Part shown: positions 22,945-31,267 of the stretch, piece by piece
Position numbering within the stretch: the stretch's first letter is position 1
Layout: each line of letters begins with the position of its first letter
Origin: Anthropogastromicrobium aceti
GTDB lineage: Bacteria; Bacillota; Clostridia; Lachnospirales; Lachnospiraceae
Assembly: GCF_025567095.1 (NCBI RefSeq)
Contig: NZ_JAOQJH010000030.1
Length of the DNA: 39,743 nucleotides
Reading direction: 5' to 3' (one strand)
Translations under genes and position numbers: made by a program
The notes under the pieces: model-generated
What the model was told of the DNA's origin: nothing
The model's database searches: none
Seen by the model: only the letters and a program-made list of their open reading frames with translations

Positions 22945-23841
22945 TCATACCTCCTTTCTGCCCGGAATGTAATCTTCAAAGCGGGGAACAGCATAGAAAA
23001 GCCGCTTGTTGTTTACCCACCGTTGCAAATGGCGGGTAACAGGCGGGGCGGTTGGACGCTCGTAAATCATCACATACGGGTCAAAGCCCATAGCCCGCAA
23101 GGTGTTCACGCGGTATAAATCCTGTTCGTGAGTGCTGCCGTAGTTGGTAAGAACATACACGCGCCGCTGGCGGCTGCTCTTAATGGCGGTCAAATCCAAA
23201 AAACGTTGGAAATACCCGGTCAAGTCCTCGTCGGGATTATCCCATGCAAAATGTACCGCTTTTATCCGCACCCGATTTAACAGGCTGACATTATCCCTGC
23301 TCACAAGGCGAATATCCAGCCCTTGCGAAAAATCCACCCATGCGCGGCTCTGCATAAGCTGCTCAATGAGATTTTCATGGTCGGGACAGGCAAGCAGATT
23401 AGCGTCCATGATTTTTATTTCCGGCTGCCATTTCCAAAACTCGGACAAATCCGCAACCTTGACGCTTTTGCGCCCCTCTTTACCGCTGACAATGCAAAAC
23501 CCGCAATTTCTCGGACAACCCCGGCTTAAAAAGCCGTAGGCAATCCCGAAAAACTGCGGGTAGATAGAATAATCCGGGTAACTGTGTTCCACTTCCGGCG
23601 GCAAGCGGTTTTTCGTGTCGTAGCCCGTACCGCCGAAAATAACTTGTTCCGCGTTGGTAACGGTTATCGTGTCTTTGGAATAGGTGTCCGTAAAGACGCG
23701 GCTTTTATATACAAGGTCGTACCGCCCCTTTGCGTTCCACCATTCCACCGTATGCCCCTTTGCTTTATGATACGCGGATAGCTTCATCAAGCAGAGGTTG
23801 GGGAAATTATGGCTGTCAACGTCGATTAAACCGATTTTCAA
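22945..23841 (-). CDS. Radical SAM protein inside the transfer operon
   Basis: A 298-residue protein with a Rossmann-like N-terminus (KIGLIDVDSHNFPNLCLMKL) resembling the B12-binding-like domain of some radical SAM proteins. The cluster motif GCPRNCGFC provides the three cysteines (C109, C113, C116 from the TTG start). MDANLLACPDHENLI and DFSQGLDIRLV are conserved-looking downstream segments. Its substrate is unknown. TTG 23841 is preferred because GGGGGTG lies 9 nt upstream; GTG 23853 is possible. It lies between VirB6 and PrgI, so it is cotranscribed with the channel genes. Confidence 0.8.
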   Translation of the reverse strand: MKIGLIDVDSHNFPNLCLMKLSAYHKAKGHTVEWWNAKGRYDLVYKSRVFTDTYSKDTITVTNAEQVIFGGTGYDTKNRLPPEVEHSYPDYSIYPQFFGIAYGFLSRGCPRNCGFCIVSGKEGRKSVKVADLSEFWKWQPEIKIMDANLLACPDHENLIEQLMQSRAWVDFSQGLDIRLVSRDNVSLLNRVRIKAVHFAWDNPDEDLTGYFQRFLDLTAIKSSRQRRVYVLTNYGSTHEQDLYRVNTLRAMGFDPYVMIYERPTAPPVTRHLQRWVNNKRLFYAVPRFEDYIPGRKEV

Positions 23842-23857
23842 ATCATAACTCACCCCC

Positions 23858-24646
23858 TTAATGTGCCGAAAAGACGCTCTTTGCAAGGCTTCCCGTTTTG
23901 AAAAGCGTAAAGCACAAGAGGACGGTATAGCCCATGCAAGCCCAGATCGCGCCGGAAATGTCGTCGGTCGCTGCGATTGTTTGTATCAACACCGCATAAA
24001 TGCCGACACACACCAAGATCAGAAACGCCTGAAAACCAAGCGCAAGCAAAGATTTTAAGTAATTCTGTCCCATGCTGCCCCATTCGTGATTTACCATTGT
24101 TGCCATAGGGATAGGGGCAACGCTCGTTACAAGATATATTTCAATCATGCGCCCATACACCACAAGCATAATGCAGATTGACAGGGCTTTCATGGTAAGC
24201 CCTACAAAGAGGGATTGAAACCATAACCCCAAAAGACCGCCCACGCTCATAGCGTCCAGCTTTGCTTCTATGTCGGTGATAACGGTTGCAATATCTATGC
24301 TTGTGTCGGATAGGATAACGCCCGCGCTGTCGTTGACGACGCTCTGCGTAACGTCGAAAACACCCATGACGATGTTCCAAGTATTTGTTACCAGCAGCAC
24401 CGCAACAAAGGTTTTGAAAATCCATTTGAAAAATATCCAAGTGTCGAGATCGTGCAGATTGTTTTTTTCAATTACAAGCTGGATTAGTTCATAACACATG
24501 ACAAAGGTAATGATAACGCCCGCAATCGGCACAATGACGTTTTCCGAAAGGCTGCGTATCATGTTGAATATGCCCGCGTTCCACCCGGCGGGGGTCGTGC
24601 CGACTTGTGTTGCGATTTCTCCAACCTCTGTATTTACGCTGTCAAA
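23858..24646 (-). CDS. VirB6/TrbL-like channel protein, 5' end in gap
   Basis: The visible 262 residues have six or so membrane spans (for example IVPIAGVIITFVMCYELIQL and SICIMLVVYGRMIEIYLV) and the family signature VAPIPMATMVNHEWGSMGQN. These polytopic proteins form part of the inner-membrane channel. Family members in Tn1549-like ICEs are about 280-290 residues, so roughly 20-40 N-terminal residues lie in the run of N. Its stop lies 17 bp before the radical SAM start. Apart from the gap it looks intact. Confidence 0.85.
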   Translation of the reverse strand, partial: FDSVNTEVGEIATQVGTTPAGWNAGIFNMIRSLSENVIVPIAGVIITFVMCYELIQLVIEKNNLHDLDTWIFFKWIFKTFVAVLLVTNTWNIVMGVFDVTQSVVNDSAGVILSDTSIDIATVITDIEAKLDAMSVGGLLGLWFQSLFVGLTMKALSICIMLVVYGRMIEIYLVTSVAPIPMATMVNHEWGSMGQNYLKSLLALGFQAFLILVCVGIYAVLIQTIAATDDISGAIWACMGYTVLLCFTLFKTGSLAKSVFSAH

Positions 24647-24942
24647 NNNNNNNNNNNNNNNNNNNNNNNNNNNNNNNNNNNNNNNNNNNNNNNNNNNNNN
24701 NNNNNNNNNNNNNNNNNNNNNNNNNNNNNNNNNNNNNNNNNNNNNNNNNNNNNNNNNNNNNNNNNNNNNNNNNNNNNNNNNNNNNNNNNNNNNNNNNNNN
24801 NNNNNNNNNNNNNNNNNNNNNNNNNNNNNNNNNNNNNNNNNNNNNNNNNNNNNNNNNNNNNNNNNNNNNNNNNNNNNNNNNNNNNNNNNNNNNNNNNNNN
24901 NNNNNNNNNNNNNNNNNNNNNNNNNNNNNNNNNNNNNNNNNN
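24647..24942. other. Assembly gap (296 N) at the ICE/IME1 junction
   Basis: The missing DNA should hold the 5' end of virB6, the 3' part of maff2, and the left end of IME1. The size, if it reflects the real distance, is about what those parts need. Frames that appear to cross the gap are artefacts. Confidence 0.95.
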
Positions 24943-24956
24943 GATAGGGCGGGCGG

Positions 24957-26564
24957 TCATTCGGGCAAGTCCACTTTGCCGACGAAAGAATAGTAAATCT
25001 CAATATCCTGTCTGCGTGTGCCGTTTTCATCGTAGCTGCACTCATGCACAACGATTTTCTCTACAAACTCACGCAAGAGGGTGTGGGTCAGTTCTTCAAA
25101 GTTCATATGCTTGCGGACAATGTTCATAAACTTTTCTGCGTTTACGGTAGCTTCCTGTGCTTTGGAAAGCTCCGCCTGTATTCTGGCAACACGCTCTTTC
25201 AATTCCTGCTGTTCGGCTTCATAGTCTGCCGAAAGCTCCGTGAAACGCTCGTCAGAAATGCGACCGCTTACGCTGTCCTCATACAGCCGCTTGAAAATAG
25301 CGGAAAGTTCACCGATACGCTTTTCGGCAGCTTCCAGTTCCTTTTTCTTGGCGGCGTTCCGGCGTTTGCCGCCGTCCTCGTTCTGCTCGATCAGCAGCTT
25401 CATAAACCGGGCTTCATGCTTTGCCGCATAGCTCGTCACTTTCCGTAGATTGGAGAGAACGCCTGCAGTCAAAAGGTCGGTGCGGATAAAATGTGCGGTG
25501 CAGTCATGGGTGCGCTTCTTGTAGTTCCCGCAGATATAGCAGTCCTGTTTCCGCTTATCGGTCTGGTAACGCTGCTGATACATGACGCTGCCGCAGTCCG
25601 CGCAAAAGAGCATACCAGAGAACAAGCCCACTTCATCATAGCGGTTCGGACGCTTGCGCTGTTTGCGTAATTCCTGCACACGCTCCCATGTCTGGGTGTC
25701 GATGATAGGCTCATGGTGGTTCTCGAAAATTGCCTGTTTCTCAATGGGATTTTCTATGCTGTGCTTGGTCTTGTAGGACGGTTTCTCCGTCTTGAAGTTC
25801 ACCAAACAGCCCATGTACTCCCGGTTTTCAAGGATATGCACCACGGTATTTGTCGCCCATTTGCACTCATAGCCGGGGTGATAGCGGCGTGTGCTGCCCG
25901 TCCTGCGGTATTCCAGCGTTCCCGGCGTTGGGATTTCCTGCTCGGTCAGCATACGGGCTATCTTGGTCGGACCGTTCCCGGCAAGGCACAGACGGTATAT
26001 CTGCTTGACCACGGGTGCGGCTTCCTCATCAATGATGAAGTTTTCGTCCTCGTCCATGAGGTGGCCGTACACGGGTTTGCTCGTAACAGGCTTGCCGCTC
26101 ATGCCTTTTGACCGTTTTACAGCTTTGATTTTCTTACTCGTATCTCTCACCAGCCATTCGTTGAAAATGTTCCGCAGAGGGGCAAAATCATTATCGCCCT
26201 GTGCGCTGTCCACTCCATCGTTAATTGCGATAAAGCGGACGCCTTTTTGTGGGAAAATCATCTCGGTATACATTCCCACCTGCAAGTAGTTTCGCCCTAA
26301 CCGTGACATATCCTTTACGATAACGGTAGCCACTTTCCCGGCTTCAATGTCCGCAAGCATGGATTGAAAACCCGGTCTTTGGAAGTTCGCACCAGAATAG
26401 CCATCGTCCGTGTACCAGCGCAGATTGGAAAAACCGTTCTGCTTTGCGTAGGTTTCAAGAATACGCTTCTGGTTGGAAATGGAATTGCTTTCGCCTTGCA
26501 GCTCGTCCTCATGGGATAGTCTTGGATAAAGGGCAGTGATTTTCTGGGTGGTCTGTCTTAACAT
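24957..26564 (-). CDS. Large serine recombinase of IME1
   Basis: A 535-residue TnpX-type recombinase. The nucleophile is S17 in ITALYPRLSHED. GYSGANFQRPGF and IVKDMSRLGRNYLQVG follow. A zinc ribbon has CADCGSVMYQQ and a later CYICGNY. A coiled coil precedes the C-terminal DUF4368-like tail ending VGKVDLPE. It should integrate and excise IME1. GGAGGATTTT precedes the ATG. Its 3' end lies about 15 bp from the assembly gap and so close to the element end, the usual arrangement. Confidence 0.93.
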   Translation of the reverse strand: MLRQTTQKITALYPRLSHEDELQGESNSISNQKRILETYAKQNGFSNLRWYTDDGYSGANFQRPGFQSMLADIEAGKVATVIVKDMSRLGRNYLQVGMYTEMIFPQKGVRFIAINDGVDSAQGDNDFAPLRNIFNEWLVRDTSKKIKAVKRSKGMSGKPVTSKPVYGHLMDEDENFIIDEEAAPVVKQIYRLCLAGNGPTKIARMLTEQEIPTPGTLEYRRTGSTRRYHPGYECKWATNTVVHILENREYMGCLVNFKTEKPSYKTKHSIENPIEKQAIFENHHEPIIDTQTWERVQELRKQRKRPNRYDEVGLFSGMLFCADCGSVMYQQRYQTDKRKQDCYICGNYKKRTHDCTAHFIRTDLLTAGVLSNLRKVTSYAAKHEARFMKLLIEQNEDGGKRRNAAKKKELEAAEKRIGELSAIFKRLYEDSVSGRISDERFTELSADYEAEQQELKERVARIQAELSKAQEATVNAEKFMNIVRKHMNFEELTHTLLREFVEKIVVHECSYDENGTRRQDIEIYYSFVGKVDLPE

Positions 26565-26580
26565 AAAATCCTCCGTTTCC

Positions 26581-26633
26581 GACAGCCAGCCCCACTATTC
26601 CGTATTTCGATTATACCACATGGGGCGGCTGTC
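26581..26633 (-). promoter_or_regulatory. Recombinase promoter within an inverted repeat
   Basis: GACAGCC-AGCCCCA (26581-26594) is complementary to TGGGGC-GGCTGTC (26621-26633) with one extra base. On the minus strand TATAAT lies between the arms (26615-26610) in the same GTGGTATAAT context as the ICE recombinase promoter at 2514-2519. This suggests a binding site for an autoregulatory recombinase or TnpW. Confidence 0.55.
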
Positions 26634-26698
26634 TGTATAGCGGCTTCTGCTTCTTTACCGCCCGGTAAAATGACGATTTTTCTGTGCGGCTTGTAGCG

Positions 26699-26890
26699 TT
26701 AGGGCGAAAGCTGGGCTTTGTGTCCTGCGGCTGCTTCCGCCTCCAGCACTTTCATCATCTTATCGGCTGCGGTGTCGGTGGTATCTTTTTTGAAAAAGCC
26801 GGAAACGACAAGGACGGTGTTGCCCATGCGGATCTCTGTCACACAGTCCGGGCGGCGTTCCGGGGTGGTATTCTGCTTGTTCTCTGCCAT
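26699..26890 (-). CDS. TnpW-like transposon protein
   Basis: A 63-residue protein with the family pattern TEIRMGNTVLVVSGFF followed by a helix TAADKMMKVLEAEA. Like the ICE TnpW (2565-2735), it sits directly upstream of a TnpX-type recombinase. AGGAG lies 6 nt before ATG 26890. The sequence is only distantly similar to the ICE copy. The role is unknown. Confidence 0.65.
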   Translation of the reverse strand: MAENKQNTTPERRPDCVTEIRMGNTVLVVSGFFKKDTTDTAADKMMKVLEAEAAAGHKAQLSP

Positions 26891-26902
26891 AGGCAACTCC
26901 TT

Positions 26903-27742
26903 TCATTTCATCAATTCTTTTAGTCTGTTCAGCTTGGCTTGCGCCGTTTCACGGCGGAAGTTTTCTCCCGTAAAGAGGATAGGGGCGCACATTTCCAAAA
27001 GGCGGTCATAAATCCGGGCATGGGCGGTGTCCAGCGGATTTTGCAGGCTGTCCAATGTCAGATTGGTGGTAACGATTAAGGGCTTGCGGCTGCGGTAGCG
27101 GCTGTCAATCACATTGTAGACCTGTTCTAAACCGTACTCTGTGCCGCGCTCCATTCCAAAATCATCAATGATAAGCAGAGGAAAACGGCAAAGACGCTCG
27201 ATATACTCGTTGCGCCCCTCAAAGCTGGCGGTCAGGTCATTCAAAATCGCAGAGAAGTTCGTCATGCGGACAGCGACTTCCTGCTCCATGAGGGCATTAG
27301 CGATACACCCGGCAAAATAGCTTTTTCCTGTGCCGACCTTGCCCCATAGCAGATAGCCGATATTTTCCTCGCGCATGATTTCCCAATGCTCCACATAGAA
27401 GTGTGCAATCTCCATTTGCGGGCATTTCCCGTTGTCGTTGGCGAAAGTCCATTCCTGCATGGTAGGATTGGTAAATCCCCGGCGTTTCAAGTCCTCCACG
27501 GTGTCAAGGTGCTTTCTGCGCTGTTCGGCGGCTTCACGCTCCAAACGCTGGGCTTTCTGGCAGTCACATTCTGCCGGGTGGCGGTCACGCCCAAACAGGG
27601 CGGCTTGCTTTTCCGGGAAGTAGGCTTCTTTCGGAGTGTGACACTTGCCGCAGTAAAGCAGTCCGTCCTCGCCCGTGTAGTCCTCCGGCTGTGGGGTAAC
27701 AGCCGCCATATTCAAAACTCGTTCTGTAAACAGATTACTCAT
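26903..27742 (-). CDS. DnaC/IstB-like ATP-binding protein (helicase loader)
   Basis: A 279-residue AAA+ protein. N-terminal cysteines (C31, C34, C59, C61) form a probable zinc site. Walker A is GKVGTGKS at 134-141, and Walker B lies in FPLLIIDDFGME. TTNLTLDSL matches the sensor region of DnaC-type loaders. ATG 27742 follows GGAGGG and overlaps the stop of the replisome-organizer gene (ATGA), so the two are coupled. Together they form a phage-like replication module in which this protein loads the host helicase. Confidence 0.85.
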   Translation of the reverse strand: MSNLFTERVLNMAAVTPQPEDYTGEDGLLYCGKCHTPKEAYFPEKQAALFGRDRHPAECDCQKAQRLEREAAEQRRKHLDTVEDLKRRGFTNPTMQEWTFANDNGKCPQMEIAHFYVEHWEIMREENIGYLLWGKVGTGKSYFAGCIANALMEQEVAVRMTNFSAILNDLTASFEGRNEYIERLCRFPLLIIDDFGMERGTEYGLEQVYNVIDSRYRSRKPLIVTTNLTLDSLQNPLDTAHARIYDRLLEMCAPILFTGENFRRETAQAKLNRLKELMK

Positions 27743-28479
27743 AAGCTCTCGCCCTCCTTGCAGGTGTATTCGGGTATGCCCTTTTTCGGGGCAGCCTTTG
27801 CGGTATCGTCTGCCGCCCATCTGCGGATAGTGGCGGCGTGGTTTTTATATTTCTTGCCCGTGGACGCGATATAGCCGGAAAGCCGCTCAATGTAGTACGC
27901 CCATTTTTCGGGCAACTCCGCTTGCAGTTCGGAAAGCTCCGTATCAGTCAGAAATACATTCTCATATCTGCCATAGCTGCGGGCGAGGGCTTGTCCCTTT
28001 AACTCTCCCTCTTTTTCTAACTCTATATCTATCTCTTTCTTTATCTCTATCTCTGGTGGACGAATGTCGGACAAATGTCCGCCATTTGTCCGCGGCGGCA
28101 AAAGTGCCTTATTTTCAAGCCTTGCGGCGCGTTTCCGTTCCGCTTCGGTAGAGGATTGACCGATCATCAGCTCGATGTCGGTCATATAAAGCAGCCCGCA
28201 GTCAAGCTGCTCCACAAGCCCTAACTGCTGGAAGATGGCTAATGCCCGTTCCACCGTCCCGATTTGGTGACGGGTCAGCGTGGCTATCATCTGGGCGGTA
28301 TAGGGGATATGCTCGTCAAGCTGCAATCTGCCGCCATTTTTCAGCGATTTTAAGTACAGCTTCAAGAGGATATTGGAATACAAAATCCCGTCTTTCATGT
28401 CCTCCAACAGCACAATGGAATCGCTGTCGAAGAAGTTTTCTTTCAGTTTGAGGTAGTAATATTTGCGGTTATCTGCCAT
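27739..28479 (-). CDS. Phage replisome organizer-like initiator
   Basis: A 246-residue protein whose N-terminal ~120 residues match the phage replisome organizer domain (KYYYLKLKENFFDSDSIVLL, LYLKSLKNGGRLQL, MIATLTRHQIGTVERALAIF). A charged linker follows, then a C-terminal DnaD-like helical part (KWAYYIERLSGYIASTGKKY, ATIRRWAADD). It is expected to bind the element's origin and recruit the loader encoded next. ATG 28479 is used because the domain begins there; the longer frame lacks a ribosome site. Confidence 0.85.
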   Translation of the reverse strand: MADNRKYYYLKLKENFFDSDSIVLLEDMKDGILYSNILLKLYLKSLKNGGRLQLDEHIPYTAQMIATLTRHQIGTVERALAIFQQLGLVEQLDCGLLYMTDIELMIGQSSTEAERKRAARLENKALLPPRTNGGHLSDIRPPEIEIKKEIDIELEKEGELKGQALARSYGRYENVFLTDTELSELQAELPEKWAYYIERLSGYIASTGKKYKNHAATIRRWAADDTAKAAPKKGIPEYTCKEGESL

Positions 28480-28663
28480 TGGCGGTGTCCTCCCTGTGTT
28501 TCCATCTCTTAGAGAAATACCGGGGGCAGAGGACGATAATCGCCCGGAAGCTCTGCTTGCAGCCGTGTGTGCAGCCCCGGCAAAGGTCATTGTAGGTAAT
28601 ACGGTTTCGGTGGTTGAGGAAAAAGCTCCATTCCAACCGCCGCTTTTTGCTCATGCGTGGCAT
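28469..28663 (-). CDS. Small conserved Cys-containing basic protein
   Basis: A 64-residue basic protein, MPRMSKKRRLEWSFFLN at the N-terminus and CRGCTHGCKQSF in the middle, with a third cysteine pair position near LCPRYFSKR. AGGAGCG lies 6 nt before the ATG. It overlaps the start of the replisome-organizer gene by 11 bp. Proteins of this pattern are common in small clostridial mobilizable elements; the role is unknown. The Cys spacing suggests metal or nucleic-acid binding. Confidence 0.7.
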   Translation of the reverse strand: MPRMSKKRRLEWSFFLNHRNRITYNDLCRGCTHGCKQSFRAIIVLCPRYFSKRWKHREDTANGR

Positions 28664-28837
28664 TTCTCGCTCCTTTCTGCCGTTTCCGCTGGTATAAGCG
28701 GATAGGTCGGTAAAAATGTAGTTTCTCGGTGTCATTTTCGGGGATTTCCTGCGCTGTGCGCCCCGTTTCAAAGGTGGGCAGTATTGCGGATAGGGTGCAG
28801 GGCATATCCCCGTTTTGGTATCGTTTCGGGGCGGTTT
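28664..28837. other. 174-bp intergenic stretch in IME1
   Basis: Between the relaxase stop and the small Cys-containing gene. A short minus-strand frame crosses it but has a poor ribosome site and overlaps two genes, so it was not called. No clear terminator is seen; transcription from the relaxase probably continues into the replication genes. Confidence 0.4.
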
Positions 28838-30457
28838 TTAACGCTCATGTTCGTGCTTTTTCTCTCTGTCTTTCTCGCCTTGCAGGATTTGAGAAAGATT
28901 GCTTTTCACGGCATGCAGCTCCTTGACACGGGCTTTTTTCTCCCGGTATTCGTTGTAATGGGCGTTCTTTTCGGCGGTAAGCTGCTCGATTTCCGCTTGC
29001 AGGGCTTTATGGCTTGGCAGCTTGGAAACGCCATGCGCCCGAAAATAACGGGTGGCTGCGTCCGCTATGATAAAATCGCTTTCGTGCCGTTCCCGGTAGG
29101 CGCTGCGGGCTTTTTCCGTTTTCTGCGCTTTCAGACCGTCACGGGCAGGCTTGGTCTTGGCATAGGCAAGCACCTGTGTCTGAAGTTCCTTTTTCTCCCG
29201 GATAGCAGCGTCCAGGGCTTTCAGCTTGGCGGTGCTGTCCTGTAAATCCGCATTGGCGGATACAAGGGCTGCGTCCAGCTCCTCCGGCGAATAGCCGTAC
29301 TGCCCGTAGGCGGCAACGGTAGCCGCCATTTGTTTCAGATTGTGGACTGCCGCCCAGCGGTCATAGCCCGCGCCCTTTCCCTCCGCTCGCTTCGCTGCCC
29401 GGTCAACCATGCGCTGAATACCGTCCTTTTCCGGGGTGGTTTGGACAGCTTTTTTGCCCTGCAAACGCTCCCTTATGTTGCGGGGGTATTCGGGTACGGT
29501 TGCGGTCTGCTCGGCGGCTCTGTGGGCGTTCTGTTCCAAAAGGGCAAGAACGGCAGCGCGGTCAAAATCATCTCCCAGCTTGCGGGCGGCAATGGGCTTT
29601 GTCCTGTCCGGCGTGAGGTAGGATAGCCGCCCTCGGCTCTCCTTGACAGTCACGCCCTGTTGCAAGAGAACGGCGGCGAACTCGCCATAGCTTGCGGCAG
29701 AGGACAGCGCGGTGCGTATGGCCTGCCGCAATTTTTCCTTGTCTGTTTCAAACTTCGTGGGCTTGGCTGGCTGCTCCTCGGCTGGCAAGGCGGCAGCTTC
29801 CTTGTCCAGCTTTACCTGCCCTTTCCGCTGCGCCCAATACTCACGCTCGGTAATGCGGCTTTTGCTGCCATGCAAAAGGTCGATTTGATAGAGTTTTTCC
29901 CGGTGGCACAGCTCCATGACTTCGGCTTTGAAGTATTCCATCGCCGCGTCTGTGCAGCGGTGTTTGCACCCGGCGCGGGTGTCTGCCGGTCTGTCCATAT
30001 AGGGCAAGAATGGAACTTCGACTATCCGCAGAGAATTGATAACGATATGCACATGGATATTGCCGCTGTGGTTGTGTCCGTCCGGGTGGGTGCAGACAAT
30101 GGCTTGGTGTCCGGGAAACTGCTTCCGGCAAAATTCCTCACCCAACGTCTGCGCCCGGTCTACGGTCAAACCGTTGTCCACCGCGTCCCGTGGGTCAAAG
30201 CTGATAATGTAGTGGTGGCTTTTTACATCTTCCCGCTTCTGGTTCTTCCCATAGCGGAGATTGGAGCGCATACAGGCAACGGCAAAATCCTCGTCGCCGC
30301 AGTTCAGCGTGGCTATTCGATAGTCCTCCCTGAGCATGAGCCGCCCGTTTTCATCAAGGGTGGGCTTCATGGTAAACTCGTCATGTTCAAAGGTGAGGTA
30401 CTGCTCGGCTGCGCCATAGTCCGCATTTTTAGAGCTGATATGTTTGAATGTTGCCAA
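28838..30457 (-). CDS. MobP-type relaxase of IME1
   Basis: A 539-residue relaxase. The N-terminus ATFKHISSKNADYG is typical of a clostridial element relaxase family, and the tyrosine in NADYG or AAEQYLTF is the likely nucleophile. The metal site is in THPDGHNHSGNIHVHIVIN (H124, H135, H137). The C-terminal half is helical and related to that of the ICE relaxase. TTG 30457 is chosen because GGTAGGTG lies 6 nt upstream and homologs begin here; GTG 30466 is the alternative. It overlaps mobC by about 29 bp. Confidence 0.92.
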   Translation of the reverse strand: MATFKHISSKNADYGAAEQYLTFEHDEFTMKPTLDENGRLMLREDYRIATLNCGDEDFAVACMRSNLRYGKNQKREDVKSHHYIISFDPRDAVDNGLTVDRAQTLGEEFCRKQFPGHQAIVCTHPDGHNHSGNIHVHIVINSLRIVEVPFLPYMDRPADTRAGCKHRCTDAAMEYFKAEVMELCHREKLYQIDLLHGSKSRITEREYWAQRKGQVKLDKEAAALPAEEQPAKPTKFETDKEKLRQAIRTALSSAASYGEFAAVLLQQGVTVKESRGRLSYLTPDRTKPIAARKLGDDFDRAAVLALLEQNAHRAAEQTATVPEYPRNIRERLQGKKAVQTTPEKDGIQRMVDRAAKRAEGKGAGYDRWAAVHNLKQMAATVAAYGQYGYSPEELDAALVSANADLQDSTAKLKALDAAIREKKELQTQVLAYAKTKPARDGLKAQKTEKARSAYRERHESDFIIADAATRYFRAHGVSKLPSHKALQAEIEQLTAEKNAHYNEYREKKARVKELHAVKSNLSQILQGEKDREKKHEHER

Positions 30458-30827
30458 CAGCGTCACCTACCTTTCGCAGGACTTCAAACTTCAAGGCAGC
30501 AAGGTCAGAAATGGCGGCGCGGACTTCAGCGGACAGGGCGTTGTATGGTGTGCCGTACTCGTTGAGGGCGCGGGCAATCTGATTGAGGTTGCCACCGATT
30601 TTTCCATATTCGGCGGTCAGCCTGCCAACGGCGGACAACAGTTCATCATTGACCGTGGAAACGGTAACGATGGGGCGAATGGTCGCCCGTGTAATGGCTT
30701 GCCGGATAAATTCGGCTTGGCTCATGTCATAGTGTTTCAGCCGCTCGGTAAAGTCGGCGTATTCTTCCTCGGTCATGCGGGTTTTGACCACATGGCAGCG
30801 GTGGGGCGTGTTGTATTTTTTCTTCAA
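30429..30827 (-). CDS. mobC: MobC-like relaxosome protein of IME1
   Basis: A 132-residue protein. The N-terminal region RCHVVKTRMTEEEYADFTER and MSQAEFIRQAI is ribbon-helix-helix-like. IGGNLNQIARALNEYG is the MobC family signature. TTG 30827 follows GGAGGT by 6 nt; the open frame extends upstream but without support. It starts 40 bp after the putative oriT and overlaps the relaxase start, as in the ICE copy. Confidence 0.9.
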   Translation of the reverse strand: MKKKYNTPHRCHVVKTRMTEEEYADFTERLKHYDMSQAEFIRQAITRATIRPIVTVSTVNDELLSAVGRLTAEYGKIGGNLNQIARALNEYGTPYNALSAEVRAAISDLAALKFEVLRKVGDAVGNIQTYQL

Positions 30828-30866
30828 GCGTTGACCTCCTTTCTCGCCCGACAGGGCGCATGAGCA

Positions 30867-30894
30867 GGGTTTGGGGAAGGCACTCCCCAACAAG
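30867..30894 (-). other. oriT: Putative oriT core of IME1 (copy 3)
   Basis: On the minus strand CTTG, TTGGGG, an 8-nt loop, CCCCAA and ACCC follow in order. This is the same core as the ICE oriT at 6445-6466 with one more G/C pair and a longer loop. It lies 40 bp upstream of mobC in the same orientation, as copy 1 does. Confidence 0.65.
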
Positions 30895-31175
30895 ATTTAC
30901 CAAAGGGGGCAAAACCGCAGATATGCGGATTTTGGCACCGTGGTAGAATCTTGCTCTAAAAAACTACCGCTTTCCTCGGCGGCTCTGGTTTGCGGATATA
31001 CTGGCTTGCTCCACCAATATAGCGATTGCGGTGGCGTGTTCTGCCCGCTGTTCACCACTACAACGGTGAAAAGGGGGCGTTTTGGCAAACGCAGCGGAAA
31101 TTTTTTTGTTTTCCCTGTCTGCTCCCTACAACAATCCGGCGGTGTGGTTTGCCAAAGATTTTTGAAAATGGGCGC
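30895..31175. other. Noncoding, hairpin-rich region beyond oriT
   Basis: No gene is seen. Small hairpins include CCGCA-GATA-TGCGG, TTCACC-ACTACAAC-GGTGAA and GCGTTT-TGGC-AAACGC. They could be relaxosome binding sites or a single-strand origin or promoter in the leading region. Confidence 0.4.
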
Positions 31176-31210
31176 AAAAAAAGCAGTAAACCTTTTCAAG
31201 ATTTACTGCT
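31176..31210 (-). terminator. Terminator of the IME1 cargo gene
   Basis: AGCAGTAAA (31182-31190) pairs with TTTACTGCT (31202-31210); the minus strand continues TTTTTTT. It lies about 58 bp after the stop of the gene at 31268. Confidence 0.8.
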
Positions 31211-31267
31211 TATCTGCCGCTGTGATGGGTGGCGGTATTAAATTGTCAGCCGTTTTTCAAATGGAAT

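Noticed and set aside
24605..25129. Open frames that run across the run of N
   Set aside because: They exist only because N codons carry no stops; no gene can be inferred across the gap.
28587..28805. A 72-codon minus-strand frame between the relaxase and the small Cys-containing gene
   Set aside because: The purine-rich stretch is directly against the ATG, and most of the frame overlaps a better supported gene.
29660..30565. A 301-codon plus-strand open frame opposite the IME1 relaxase
   Set aside because: It overlaps a relaxase with intact motifs and has no start signals; long antisense frames are common in GC-rich genes.
30895..31175. A CRISPR-like array was considered in the hairpin-rich region
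   Set aside because: The hairpins are all different and no evenly spaced direct repeats are present.
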